DNA of 64,000 bases from NCBI RefSeq assembly GCF_000340215.1, contig NW_006921543.1:1426001-1490000 (forward strand), in the 5' to 3' direction. Source of the DNA: Pseudocercospora fijiensis CIRAD86. Taxonomy: Eukaryota; Ascomycota; Dothideomycetes; Mycosphaerellales; Mycosphaerellaceae. Positions 34,640-47,145 of the stretch are shown here, piece by piece (position 1 is the stretch's first letter; the number at the start of each line of letters is the position of its first letter). A program made the position numbers and the translations under genes. Under the pieces are notes generated by a model, which saw only the letters and a program-made list of their open reading frames with translations, was not told the origin of the DNA and did no database searches.

Positions 34640-37600
34640 ACATTATAGGCCCTTAGCCTTCTTCTTGTTCTTCGCGCTAGTCTAATACTTATCTAACAAC
34701 TCGGTTATATCCTCGAAGGAATCTTTAGCTTCCTATAAGTCCCATTCTAGTAAATAGCCCTACTATCTTAGCAGGTACTCCTTCTTACCTTGCCTAGTCC
34801 GGTGCTTTAGGATACGTTCTATAGACTATAGTTCTTTACTATTAGCTAAGACTTCTTCTAACTTAGTAGGCGCTTCATCGCCTTTACGCTAGTAGTATAG
34901 TTTAAGGAGGGATATATAGAAGGTGTTATAGATAGTGTAATAGGATAGAAGCTATAACTAGTAGGCCTATACGGAAGAGCCCTTAACTTCTCGAATGCGG
35001 AATAGGCTAATATATCTTAGTGCGAGCTTAGGCCTTGTTTTGCTATTAGGTAATAGGTGCTTACGGATACGGAGGTTCTTAGTGCTTAGCATAACTATAT
35101 CGCCTTCCTTAAAGGTTATTAGTATATAGCGCTTATCGTAGTAGGCCTTTTAGTACTCTTAAGCCCTTGTTAGCTTCTTAGCTATCTTAGCATAGATTTC
35201 TCGCATCTTCTAGATACGTTCTATTGCCGCTAGTGTTTCCGGTACTTAACGCGCTTTCCTTTCCTTACGCTCGGCCTCGAGCGATAGTAGGTCTTGTAGT
35301 ATAGCAGCGTTCTAGCCTATTATAGCTATGTATAGTAATACCTTAGTCGATAAGTAGACACTGTTATTATATACGAATTTAGCTAGTTATAGGAGGTTGA
35401 CCTAGTCGTTAGGGTTCTCGTTAATGTAACTGCGCAGGTACTGCTATAGGGTGGCATTCTGCCTCTCTATTTAACCGTTAGTCTATAGATAGAAGGCTAT
35501 TAATAGCCGATACTTTAGTCTTAGCTGCAAGCAAATCTCGCTCTAATAGTAGGACGTTAGTATCGATCTACGATCGGATACGATCCCCTTAGGGGTTCCC
35601 TAATAGGTACAGAAGATGTTAGTCTATAGCGCCTCTACTATATTAATAGCAGTCTAATCCTTACGCGCCGGGATATATCGAGCGCCTTTAGTAAATCGAT
35701 CTACTATAACAAGGATAGCATTATACACATCCTTGCTACCCCTACGCTTAGTAGGAGGAAGGCCTATAATAAAGTCTATTATAAGCTTAGCAAATAGCTT
35801 CCTAGGAACAGGAAGTAAAGACAACTCGCTAAATGGTAAGTGCTTTAGTGCTTTAACTCGCTAGCATACTGTATAGGTCTGTATATACTCCTTTATATAC
35901 CGTTCACTATTTAGCTAGTAGTATATTCGCGATAGTAGCTCGTGCGACCTCTCTATACTATAGTAACTAGCGAGCTTACTATTATAGTGCCTCTTTAAAA
36001 GCTCTTATCTAATCGATTGTTTAGCGGGGACATAGTATCTGCCCTTAAACTTCAAATAACCTTTATCGTCGATCGACTAATTACTCTTACTAAATCGAGT
36101 CGTTCGCCTACTTACAAGCTTATTAATGCGCTCGATAGCAAAGGCGTCCCTCTACTAAGCACGCAATAGCTCATCTATAAACGATTAACTATCCCTATTT
36201 GTAAGGTTATTTAATAGTACCCGTGCTATCGAACGAGGTACGTATTATATATATCTAATAGCACTAGCAGCCGGAACTACTGTAACCTCTTCTATAGTGC
36301 TGTCGCTATATAGACTATTACTATAGATAGCAATGTCCTTAATCGAGTTATTATAGCTCGAGCGATCTACGTCCTTCTTAACGTACACTAGAAGAACGAC
36401 AACTCCGCTATAGTATTTGTTGCCGCCGCGGGGTCCGGAAGTCCGCTTATCCTACGCTTACTTATTAACAATACGGGCTATAGCAATCTTATGCTATAGG
36501 GTTAGAAACAATGAATTGATGTACTAAGTCTCGCTGTCGTAATTAGGTCGCCTCGATAGGCTATTAGTAGGGTTGCTTACGCCTAGCCGATATAATATAT
36601 TAAAATCAAACCCGGCGAGGTAGACGGCCTATCTAGCCTATCGACCTATAACCCTAGTAACCTTAGTAATGCTACGGAGGTTGTTATAGTCTATATAGAC
36701 CTGAATAGTGTGCTATGCACTATCGAGATAGTACCTCTAATGTTTAAAGGCCTCGATAATAGCTAGGAGCTCTTGCTCGTAGGTCTCGTAGCGACGCTCT
36801 ATATCGATTATCTTTCGTAAAAAGAAGGCAATTAGGTGCTAGTAATGGTCCTTATCTAATTGCTATAATATAATAGCCGATATAGCGAACTGTAAAGCGT
36901 TAGTCTTAATACGGATCTACTTACTTAGTACAAAATAGTGCAATAGGGGCACTTTAGTAAAGCGTTGCTTTAGACCGTTAAAAGCGGCTTGTGTCTTGTT
37001 AGTCTATTTAAACTCTCTAGACGGGTTAGCCTTAGTTTTAGTAAGCTTAGTTAGGGGCATTATATACCGTAAATAGCCCTTAATAAAGCGACGGTAGAAA
37101 TTAGCGAAGCCGAGGAACGACTGCAGTTCCTTAATTAATATAGGAACAGGCTATTTAGTAATAGTTTTGATCCGATTAGGATTAGCCTTAACACCCTTAG
37201 TTAATACGAGGAAGCTAAGGAAGGACACCTCCTTAGTAGCAAAGGTGCATTTAGAAGGTTTACAATATAGTCTATAGGCTCGTAGGCAGTCGAGGACCTT
37301 ACGTACTACGGCCTAGTGTTCTGCAATATTAGGTAAATGTATATAAACTAGGATATTATCTAGGTAAACTATATAGAGATAGTCTAATAGGCCTAAAAGG
37401 GCTCGATTAATGTAGGACTAGAATGTTGTAGGGGCATTAGCTAGGCTAAATAGTATAACTAAATATTCGAAATAGCTATAGCGAGTACGGAAGGCTGTTT
37501 TCTATTCGTTACCCTTACGAATGCGGATACGATAGTACGCATCCTTAATGTCTAGTATAGTATAGTAGTAAGCCCTAGAAAGGCGATCGAGGGTCTTATT

Positions 37601-38650
37601 AATAAGGGGGAGTAGATAGCGGTCTTTAATAGTAATAGCGTTAAGCCTACGATAGTCGACATAGAGGCGTAGGCTACTATCCTTCTTTAGTACGAATAGG
37701 ATAGGTGCACTAGTAGGGCTATTACTATACCGAATTCGACTATTAGCTAGGTTTTCCTCTAGGTACTTACGTAATATAGCAAGCTCTCGCTTACTAAGGT
37801 TATAGAGGGGGCTAAAAGGAACCTCCTTACCCTCTATAATATTAATCTTATAATCCGTCTCCTTAAATATAGGCAATGTCGATGCTAGGTAGTGTTTAAA
37901 CATATCAATATAGGTCTCTCGGATAGGCTCTAGTATACGAGTAAGCTAATTAGGATTATTAGGGGGCACAGGTTTATCGTTATTACTACCGAGCAAATCG
38001 GCAGTCGGATTAGCTAAGGCGGAGGCTAGTATTAGGTTGCTAATAAACAGGACCCTAATATCGTTAGGGCACTCGCTAATATTAATGTGTTTAATATCCT
38101 CTTTCCTAGCGATTCTAAATCGCTACTTCTAGAGGCCTAGGTCTATAGCTATAGCGTAGTACTTAAGAACAGGGTTGCTAATAACAATAGCAGCTCCCCT
38201 ATATAGGTTGTCTATATCTACTGCGTAGGCAGTAAAGTCTAGTAGGCGTTTATTTCCGAGGTCGTCCCTTAGAGCTATAGGAATATAGTAGGCTCTATAG
38301 GTTAAGTGCCGAGCGTTATTAAACTAAGCAAGGGTTAGCAGGTTAGTCTTCGGCAGTTGTCGAAGGTCTAATTGCTTAGCTAGGCGATAGCTAATAAGGG
38401 TACTAACTAAATTTCCTAGATCTAGCATAACCTTAGTTTAATAGGTAGTGCCCTTCGTGTCCTATATAAGGTAGGAGCGTATTATAGCTAGCACAATGTC
38501 GATAGTCTTACGCCGTATAAGGCTAATAGTTAGTGCGGCGCTTACTCTTTTTTCGACTGATTAAAAGAGCCGACTAAGGTAGTATTAGCGGCTAAAAGGT
38601 GTTTCCTATACTTAGCGGAAGCACGGTTAATTCGGGCCTAGTCCTTAAGT
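34640..38650 (-). pseudogene. Ty3/gypsy pol of element A (RIP-mutated)
   Basis: Minus strand. Reverse transcriptase fingers and palm lie in an uninterrupted stretch 37,502-37,903 (YVDYRRLNAITIKDRYLLP, then YTILDIKDAYYRIRI). The catalytic box near 37,360 now reads YLDN where gypsy RT has YLDD, a GATGAT to GATAAT change that fits RIP on the opposite strand. RNase H and integrase regions follow towards 34,640 by position; their catalytic residues were not checked. Not functional. Confidence 0.82.
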
Positions 38651-39158
38651 TTGTCGCATTAGCCTAGTAGATAGCTAGTGCTATTACAATTAAAGCACTT
38701 TAATCCGGTCGGGAGATTGTTACCGTAGCTATTATTGCTGCTATTATTAGTCGAGCGGTTAGCGTTATAGGGATACGAGCCCCTTCTACGGCCCCTATCG
38801 CGGCCTCCTCTATATAGCCGGCGGCTACGGCCTCTTCTACGGTTATTGTTACTGTTCCTATTGTTAGTATTATTGTTATAGTAGGAACCTTGATTTCCTC
38901 TGCGGCTACTACGGTTGCTACGGTTAGTACTAGCTAGTCGGATCCTTAATTCTAGTCGTTATTAGAGCTAGATAGCCCGTTCGGCTGTTTCTACTTCGAC
39001 TATAAATTGAATGCGTATTAGGTTAGCTTGTTCGAACACGCGGCGACGGTCTAATTCGAGGATAAGTTCCTACCTAAGTTTTAGGCGTATCTTAGAGATC
39101 TATATAGAATTAGTCTTAGGCGGAAGGTCGTCTTTAAGGGTTTTCAAGTAGGCCTCGA
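38651..39158 (-). pseudogene. Element A gag, C-terminal part with zinc knuckle
   Basis: Starts FEAYLKTLKDDLPP right after the insertion site. It has an Asn/Arg-rich tail (NNNTNNRNSNNR) and a knuckle CFNC-x4-Y-x4-C near 38,655-38,700 in which the knuckle His is Tyr, as RIP of CAC/CAT would give. Confidence 0.78.
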
Positions 39159-39171
39159 ATAAACGACTCGT

Positions 39172-39190
39172 AGACCCCGTAGTAGTTCGG
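39172..39190 (+). repeat. Left terminal inverted repeat of the hAT-H3 element
   Basis: AGACCCCGTAGTAGTTCGG; its partner at 49,062-49,080 has C where this has T, a CpA to TpA change. Confidence 0.85.
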
Positions 39191-39334
39191 TTTCCGAACT
39201 ACTAAACGTATATAGTTTAGTTTCTTAGCGGCGAACTAGCTCCCTAGTTCCGGTTTGGTTTTTTCGAACTATATAGATTCCTAGTTTGAACTAGAGACTG
39301 TATTAGTTTTACTATAAAGACACTCTTATTCGAC

Positions 39335-39620
39335 TGCCGGCTACGATTGCCGGCTATAATAGTAACTCTGTTACATTTACTACGCTCTTTTACCGTTGCT
39401 AGGGCGTAGTTGCTATTGCTAGGGCGTAGTTTTGCTATAAGGACACTCTTATTCGACTGCCGGCTACGATTGCCGGCTATAATAGTTACTAGGTTGTATT
39501 TACTACGCTTTATTACCGTTGCTAGGGCGTGGTTGCCGTTGCTAGGGCGTAGTTGCCGTTGCTAGGGCGTAGTTGCTATTGCCGGGGCGTAGTTGCCGTA
39601 GTTACGAAAGCTTACCTATA
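39335..39620. repeat. Subterminal minisatellite of the hAT-H3 element
   Basis: Repeated GTTGCTAGGGCGTAGTT units (about seven) and two copies of a segment with GACTGCCGGCTACGATTGCC (39,332 and 39,455). Such subterminal arrays are common transposase-binding regions in hAT elements. That role is inferred here. Confidence 0.65.
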
Positions 39621-39796
39621 TAACGTTACGTAGGTAGCAACAATTAGGGCTTCGCGATATTCTTATACTTTTAACTTCTTCCTCTATACCTATACCGATA
39701 ACAACTACTATACGCTACGCCCCCGCCCCTTTCCCTTACAATAGTAAGAGAGAAGCGCGCCGCGCGCTAAACAGAAGATAGAACTAAAGACCGCGA

Positions 39797-41230
39797 GTTT
39801 GTTTTGCCTAAGCGTCTAACTAAAAAGCGCAAGACTAAAGAGGAGTACTCTACGAAGAAGAATTCCGTACGAGACCGCGAGAGAAAGGACAAGATAGATA
39901 AGGATAAAAGAGCTAAGGATAAGAGAAGAAAGGCGCGGAATAAGGCATTCTATCGATAGCTAGCGCCTATAGAAAAAAGTGAAGGTTGGAATAAGAAGAC
40001 AACCTAAGAGAAGGCTAAGAGGAGGAAAGAATTGCGGCTAGTTTTCGAGCGTAAAGTTCTAGTAGCGTAAGTTAATCTAGCTAGCGGCCGTAGCTAGCAG
40101 CTATAGCCGGCAGCCGTAGCCGGTAGCTATAGCCGGCATATTTTTCTTTAATACGTTAACTAATAGCATTTAGACCTATAGTCGCTACCTCTATCGATAC
40201 GACCGATAGTAACGGAGATATTCAGATAGCCGAGAACAACAATGCTAGAGTTTAGGATGCCGCGATAGAGCTTAATACTACGAATAAAGGAACTAAAAAA
40301 AGCGAGGAGATACTATACGTCGATCTAGTAACAGGTATAGTCTTAGGGCCTAACGCTATAGACGATAAGCGCTAGGAGTAGATCGAGCATAGTTAAAGAG
40401 ACGAGATACTAGTAAAGGGCTAAGGCATAAGTCCTATCAATCTAGAAAATTATAGTTAAAGCTACTACGAAAAGCTAGTAAGGATTAGAATCGAGACTAG
40501 TCGTCTTTATATCCTCGATATAGAGTAGAAGTTTCTTTATTAGTATTAGAGCGAAGCCTTTACGTCTATAAAGGCAAAGTAGCTTACGATTAATGCGATC
40601 GGGGCTAGGTATCTAGGGACGGCAGAAGTATTACTATAGGAGGAAGGGGTACAGGTAATTATTCTATACTCGGTATATATAGCCGGCGTTCGTAGCCGGC
40701 AGATACTAACAGTTAAATAGAAAGCGTTTCTCGAAGGCAGAGTGCTACTACTATATAAAATCTTTACTAAGGCAGAGAGGGCTTGTATCCGGAATCTAAG
40801 CTGCTAGTAGGATAGGTTAGCGTTGGAATTCTCTAAATCTCTATATAAGCCTCCGAAGGATTACCTATTTCAGCGATACGGCTTTATATCGACTACTCTA
40901 TAGGTACCCGAAGAAGCTCGAGCGCTCTTTAAGGTCTTTACTAAGAAGCGGAAGGAGTTCGAGGATTAGGATTAGTTAATAGAGCTATTAGTTAGTCTTA
41001 GGTTTCGTAGTTAGACTCGGCCTAAGCATTTGCTTATCGAGTGTCTTATACCGAAAGAGGATAGATTAAGACTAAAAACGAGCTTAGATTCGTTAGGTAT
41101 AGTAGCTCGGTTCCGTTAGTAGGAGAGAGCCGCCGTATAGAAGGCAAAATTTAGGTAGTTAGGGTAGCTAGGAAAGAAATTCTAGTAGTTAGGCTAGCTA
41201 GGGTAGCTAGGAAAAAAAATCTAGTAGTTA
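39797..41230 (+). pseudogene. Lys/Arg-rich protein of the hAT-H3 element, unknown (RIP-mutated)
   Basis: Plus strand. It starts near 39,797 with PKRLTKKRKTKEEYSTKK and a highly charged helix (RDRERKDKIDKDKRAKDKRR). An intron about 40,068-40,177 (GTAAGT, CTAAC, TTTAG) contains a GCCGGC array, and a second about 40,669-40,717 (GTATAT, ACTAAC, AATAG) contains two more. The exon between them reads SRLYILDIE and AFTSIKAK; the last exon includes RPKHLLIECLIPKEDRLRL. I do not recognise the family. It could be the N-terminal DNA-binding part of the transposase or a separate protein. Confidence 0.5.
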
Positions 41231-42129
41231 GGTAGCTAGGAAACAAAAAAAAAAGGTAGCTAGCTATTTACTACCTAGCTGTTCCTAACGATACGATACT
41301 ATAAAAGAAAGGGTGTTTCTCTATAGCTACTAGTATATATCTACTACTCCTAAGTCCTTACCTTACCGTACGAAACCTTAAAACATACCGACCGATATTA
41401 TATATATACTAGGCGCTATACTAGGAAGGGTAATAACGAGACGACAGTCGAAACAGTCTAGTATACGAACGAGATTGCGACAACGTCGAGAGGAGGTCGT
41501 ATACTTACCTTCGAGCCTATCGAGTCCTAGACGACGATTAGGGCTAGATTCATCCTCTCCGAATCCTAGTAGTAGGAATTTATTATAGGGTACTACTACC
41601 TAGTCCTTACCTTTACGGAGTCTAAGTAGAAGGTTGTTCGGAGATATAAGAATATCGAGTATTAACCCGGAAATCTTCGAAAAGGCTAGCTAGGCGTATC
41701 TTTAGAAACCCGAGTATATAGAGTAGTTCAATTAATAGGTCTATAAGATATAGTTCCCTTTATACTTACGTTCGAAGGAGTATAAACTCCGGAAGTACTC
41801 GATACGATAGGGGAGTAAGGAGCGAACGGACACATTCTAGAAGTTCTTTATAGAGGGGGCATTGCACCGTTATACGACTTCTCGACTTAAAGGTTAACTA
41901 GTAATTGTCTACAACTTCTACGGTTTAATCTTAAAACACCCGAAACTAGGGGATAGGAACTTATCGCCTACGAACTATCTCTATTCTAAACGGTGTCGGG
42001 AATCTTAAGGAGAGAGGAGAGTTAATATAGATACAGCGTTCTAGAAAGAGGTATATCTTCTAAAATGCCGGCTATAGCTGCCGGCTATAGCTGCCGGCTA
42101 TAGATTCCGGCTACCTCAATCAACCGTAG

Positions 42130-44480
42130 AGATCTAGCTAATTATTATAGGCTACGCTTAAGGAAGCTCTAGGATTAAAGGCTACCGATTTCTCCCCCGA
42201 AGACTTTAAGTAACTAGCAAACGAAATGCTAGCTATAAACGGTCTTCCGGAAGACTTCTACGAAAGGGAGTCTATATAGAAGACATACCTATATCTTATA
42301 AACTACTCTCCCCTATTTCTCGGCGCGACAACCTAGCGTATTATATTCGAAAAGAACAAAGAGGCTACGTTAGACGACATTCGGGAGATCCTCCGTAATA
42401 CTCGCCGAGTAGCTATTGCTATCGATAGCTAGTTAAGCCGGACTATAAGAGCCTCCTTCCTCTCGATTATACTATACTTTATCAATTCGGATTAGAAACT
42501 CTAGGAACTTATAATCGGATTCCCTAAAATTCTAGGTTCCTATACTAGTAAGGATATAGCGAAGCTTGTCTATACGGCAATAGATAGGGTTAGCGTAACA
42601 ACGAAACTAATCTCGATTACTATAGACAACGCTAGTAATAATCGAATATTGTATAAGGCGTTGTATATACAATTCACTCGCATATATCTTTGAAATTACT
42701 AATTATATCGATAGGGTCGAGTACGTAGAGGAGATTACAAGGTCTACAATCTAGCTTAATCTTCCGAATATTAAGCTCGCTACGATTCCGGATACGTACG
42801 ACAATACGTACGATAATAACGATAAAGAGGAGCCTATTAATAGCCCTAGCCCTATTAAATCGGAGCTAACGTCGTTGCTAGTTGCATCCCTATAGAAGTT
42901 TCCCTACCTCGCTTATATAGTTTAAATCGCGATCCGAGCCCTCTTTAAGACGCTTAAAATTGCACTATTAAACGACGACTAATAGAAGATCCTAGATAAG
43001 GATAAAGCAAAGTCGAAAGTCGAGAAACTTATTATAGCAATAAGACGGGATAAGGTAGAGAGCCTCGCTCTCGTTTTATATAAGGTATAACTTTTATCCG
43101 TAGCCGGCACCTATAGCCGGCAACCTAGTATAGTTCTAACTCTTTTTCTCTAGCTTCGTCGTCTAGCAATATATACGAACTCGAGCTTATAGAGATATAA
43201 CCGATTCGAGGCTATTTAAAAGAACCTAATCGAGCGCCCTAAAACCGATACCTAGAATATCGCATAGAATAAGCGATAGTAAAAGCGGCCTCCTTAGCGC
43301 CTACTCCGTTTTACCTAAGACGTTAAGACCCGGTTCGATTCGACTTTCTATATAGTTACGAGGGGATATACTTTACGTACCGCTCTCGAGATCTATTAGA
43401 GTTCCGAGGGTATTAAGTAGCTCGGCTTTACCGCCGCCGAATAGCGCTAAGTAGAGTATCTCGTCGATATTAGTAAGCATTACGCGAAGGTTACTACTAC
43501 GATTAGAAGAACCCGAGGACCGACGATCTACCTTATCTTTACGTACTATAACTAGCTCTTTAACGAGCTCGAGGAAACCGTAGCTAAGCTAGCTAGGAAG
43601 AGCGTTCCCTAGAAAGTAGCTATAACGAAAGCTATAGACACCTCCTATACTAAGTTGTATAAATATTACAGTGCTACCTTTAACTCGTTCGGGGATATCT
43701 ATAGCGTTACGTGCTTGCTTAACCCGGTAGAAAAGGATATATACTAGTAGAGGCCGGAATAGAAGGCGGACGAGGTATAGCCGAAGCATTACTAGACTAT
43801 TCTAGAAAAGATATTCTACGAGCGTCGGAAAGAAACTAGTCTAAATGCAGCTCCTATAAAGAAAAAGAAGGTTTAGAAGGCTCCGATATTATACCTATTT
43901 CGTAGGTAGGAAGTAGAGGCAGAAGAGGAAGTAACTACTAAAGTAAATAAAGAAGAGTTCGATCTCTATCGGCGCGCGAGTAAGTACAAACCCGTAGGCT
44001 CGGAAAGAGGGCTAATAATCTCTAGATCTTACCGGTCTTCTAGACGAATTCGGAGACGATATTCTCGCTATATAGTAGCGGTTAGAGCCTAAGTTTCTAA
44101 CGATAGCGTCGGTCGCTCGGGACGTCCTCGCTATCCCGAGCGTAGGTATAGGCTATAAGAGGTCTTTTAGTATCGCTCGTTACTAGGGCCGCTTTAATCG
44201 AATATACTCGCCTACTACCTTCGAATCTATTATAGTATTCCGATACTATCTCCTCTACTAGAATCGCTAAGGTAGGTTACTAAAGATTATACTAAAGGAG
44301 TTAATCGAGGAATTAGAAAACCTTAAGATCGAAGAAACCTAGGAGCGCGAAGAGAATACGAAATTTAGTCTAAGCGAAACCCTAATTAGCGATAACGAAG
44401 AGGAGGAGGGCGGAGGTAGAAGGCGATACTAGGTCGAGAAGCGGAAACGTATATAGGCTTAGAGTAGCTTTAAGGAGACG
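42130..44480 (+). pseudogene. hAT transposase 2 (RIP-mutated)
   Basis: Plus strand, TAG/TAA read as Gln (TGG to TAG at Trp codons as well). The N-terminal part has SPEDFK, LINYSPLFLGATT, then IREILRNTRRVAIAIDS, the pre-catalytic and first-Asp region. The core reads SFLSIILYFINSD, ELIIGFPKILGSYTSKDIA and ISITIDNASNN, the last being the second conserved acidic block. After an intron with GCCGGC motifs (about 43,088-43,153) comes the C-terminal half with AITKAIDTSYTKLYKYYSAT and VTCLLNPVEKD, as in fungal hAT proteins. Upstream exons may extend to about 41,340, where KFFIEGALHRYTTSRL and NFYGLILKHPKLG are readable. Confidence 0.82.
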
Positions 44481-44860
44481 AAGCGTTTACGTATAAGGTA
44501 ATATAGCCGGCGTATATAGCCGGTATATATCCGAAATGTGTTTCGAATTCCTAGGACCTAAACAGACTAGTTACTATAGCAACCGACCCCGCTTACCTAC
44601 GGACTATTTCTAATTCTCTATTCGCTCTTCCTCTCCTTCTTCCCTTTCCCTATATTCTTAAAGACAAATATGCCTTAAGGATTCGGCTCTTCGGGCCTTC
44701 CTAAGCCGGCTACCTCCCCTTCCTTAAGCTACTATCCTTTATTCGAATCTAACGATAACCTAATAAGGCGGTTTAATAGAAGACTATTTGTTCTAGAAGG
44801 TAAGAAGTATTAATGTCTCCTTACGATTATATACTTATTAATTTTCTAGGTCCTACCGAT

Positions 44861-45455
44861 ATGCCCTCGTCGCCTAAACGCGTAGATAAATATCTTTAGA
44901 GGCTAAAGGGTAAGGGTAAAGCAAGCTAAGTATAGGGAGACCGTAGCGAGAACGAGATATCGGAAGAGTAAGGCTCTCCGTAGTATATACGAAGGAAGGG
45001 GGTTCCTCGGAAAACAGTACCGAAAAATAAGAAGGCTATAGGAAGACAGGAGAAGGCTAAAAAGAGTAGGCGGACGAAGACTATCGCGAAGAAAAGTTAT
45101 CTTTCTATTAAAAGAAAGGGAATAAGGCAGGACTCGACGATAAAGAAGCGGCGCTTCAAACTAGGTACTATTACCCTTCGCTAGATCCGGCTTTTCTAAA
45201 ATAAAAGAGGGACCGAGCTTTTAATCCCTAAGACTCCCTTCTAGCGACTCGTCCGAGAAATTATATTAGATTTTCGGTCTAGTATACGATTTACGGCTAA
45301 GGCGATTAGTACTCTTTAGGAAGCTACGGAGGCATTTCTCGTAACCGAGCTTAAGCTTTTAAACCTCCTTGCTATCTATACGAAGTAGGTTACTCTTTAA
45401 AATAAAGATATACAGCTTCTAGCTAAAATTCGGCGTCGGTTTATAGCGGATTAGT
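44861..45455 (+). pseudogene. Divergent histone H3-fold protein 1 (RIP-mutated)
   Basis: From ATG 44,861, TAG/TAA read as Gln. It has a long Lys/Arg-rich tail of about 105 residues (PRKTVPKNKKAIGRQEKAKK), then a complete histone fold that follows H3 position by position: FKLGTITLR, IRLF, GTELLIPKTPF, RLVREIILDF (alpha N/alpha 1), SSIRFTAKAISTL, EATEAFLVTELKLLNLLAIYTK (alpha 2), VTL, NKDIQLLAKIRRR (alpha 3). Canonical H3 has GTVALREIRRYQKS, TELLIRKLPFQRLVREI, EAYLV, NLCAIHAKRVT and KDIQLARRLRG at these places. The long tail and TAKAI...EATEAFLV resemble CENP-A-type H3, but loop 1 is not lengthened. The frame may continue past 45,455 if that TAG was CAG. Confidence 0.82.
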
Positions 45456-46560
45456 TGGAAATTGTATTTAGTCGTTAGATTAACCTAGGAGGAGGCCTAT
45501 TTTCGTATCCTTTTACCGGCTATAGGTACCGGCTATATTTCTAATTTTATCTCCGCGCCGTCCCTAAATCTAAGGTACGAAGTAGAAACCTAGCGCTCTA
45601 TATTTACCCGGCTCTTATAGAGACGAGCTATATTTAGATTAGTTTCTTCGCATATCGCGACCTAGTAGGTAGTAAGCGAAAGGGCGATAGAACGTTTATA
45701 ATACGTCTCTATTTAGACCTAAAACATAAAGGTCCTAAGGAGCCCTAGCATCCTAACTATAAGGAGATTCTTTAGTATTAGCACTTTGATCCTCTATACT
45801 ACGAGGTAGATAGTAAGCCTACGAGAGAGAAACTTTAACGAGAAATTCTCTATAATACGTAGCGCTATTATATAGCTATAGATGCGTACTAAGTCCGGCA
45901 ACTCGAAGAAGAATTAAGACAGCGTATTAGCGACCGAGGAGGAGATCGATAGTATACTAGTAGAGTCGAGGTCTTATAAGCGAAGCATAAGATAATATAG
46001 GCTCTTAGTCGTATAGAGTAACGTACTATATAAATAACTAGGCGTGCTACTCTTATTTACTTACGACCTATATCCTAGGATGCTCTTATCGTACTTTTTA
46101 TACTCTTTTCTAATACCTTACCTATAAGCGCTCCGCGACAACCGAGTGAATATAAGCTATAGGATTTCCGCTCGGTACCTTAGCCTTCGAGATACGGCGG
46201 AGTTAATTCTCTATAATACGTAGCGCTATTGCATAGCTATAGATACGCACTAAGTCCGGCAACTCGAAGAAGATTTAAGATAGCGACCGAGCAGGAGAAT
46301 AATAGTATATTAGTAGAGTCGAGGTCTTATAAGCGAAGCACGAGATAATATAGGCTCTTAGTCGTATAGAGTAACGTACTATATAAATAACTAGGCGTGC
46401 TACTCTTATTCACTTACGACCTATATCCTAGGATACTCTTCTCGTACTTTTTATACTCTTTTCTAATACCTTACCTATAAGCGCTCCGCGACAACCGAGT
46501 GAATATAAGCTATAGGGTTTCCGCTCGGTACCTTAGCCTCCGAGATAGGGCGGAGTTGAA
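45456..46560 (+). pseudogene. Unknown ORF between the two H3 genes, with tandem duplication
   Basis: With TAG as Gln, the plus strand reads protein-like: ISFFAYRDLVGSKRKGDRTF, IIRLYLDLKHKGPKEP, YKEILQY-HFDPLYYEVDS. The family is not recognised. An intron with GCCGGC-type motifs may lie at about 45,499-45,560, so it could be a C-terminal extension of H3-fold protein 1. Confidence 0.4.
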
Positions 46561-46562
46561 TT
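45844..46562 (+). repeat. 361-bp direct tandem duplication
   Basis: The segment starting ATTCTCTATAATACGTAGCG at 45,844 recurs at about 46,206 with high identity over about 355 bp, apart from small indels. Confidence 0.85.
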
Positions 46563-47145
46563 TAGAGCGATAGCCGGCACTCGTAGCCGGCACTCGTAGC
46601 CGGCATATAGAGACGGTAGTAGGCCTTTTCCTACTAAATAACTAGCTTGTTTAGTATAGCCTACCTAATATTTCTTATATTTACTAGCAATAGGCCTAGG
46701 TTACTTATAAGATTACTATAGCTAGTAAAGGCATTACTAAAGAATATCTATACTATAGTAGGATACTATTATTACGCCGGCTATTTATTAAAAGGAGGCT
46801 TTCGCCTATTACTATGCCGGCTATATATACCGGCTATATTTCAAAGTCTGCCGTACCTGCCTTTTTTAGCCGTACCTGCCTTTTTTAGCCGTACCTACCT
46901 TCTTTCCTTGCTCTAACGTTACTATAATATAGGCTTGCGCGAAGCTTACTCTATTGCCTAGCGACACCGCGATACTACCGCTATATTCAACCTTCGTATC
47001 GATACCTATACCTCTACGCTCTATATCTACTACCTCCGTAATACCCTCGCTCCGCGCGCGCCTTCGTATACCTTCGTAACGCACTTTTTTCCTTAATTCG
47101 ACGACTTTTATAATAGCGAGTCTACTTAACTAAGTTACGACGCCT

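Noticed and set aside
39165..39172. TA target duplication for the 9.9-kb element (a TA flanks both inverted repeats), which would suggest a Tc1/mariner-type element.
   Set aside because: The transposase is hAT-like, and the 8-bp direct repeat ATAAACGA restores the gag frame, which the TA model does not explain better.
46866..47084. An uninterrupted minus-strand ORF (starting near VRYEGIRRRARSEG) divergent from H3 copy 2, considered as a histone H4 partner because H3 and H4 genes are often divergent in fungi.
   Set aside because: Only a few residues (IRRxAR and a VTLEQGKK block) recall H4. The spacing between them is about five residues short, and the core H4 motifs are absent.
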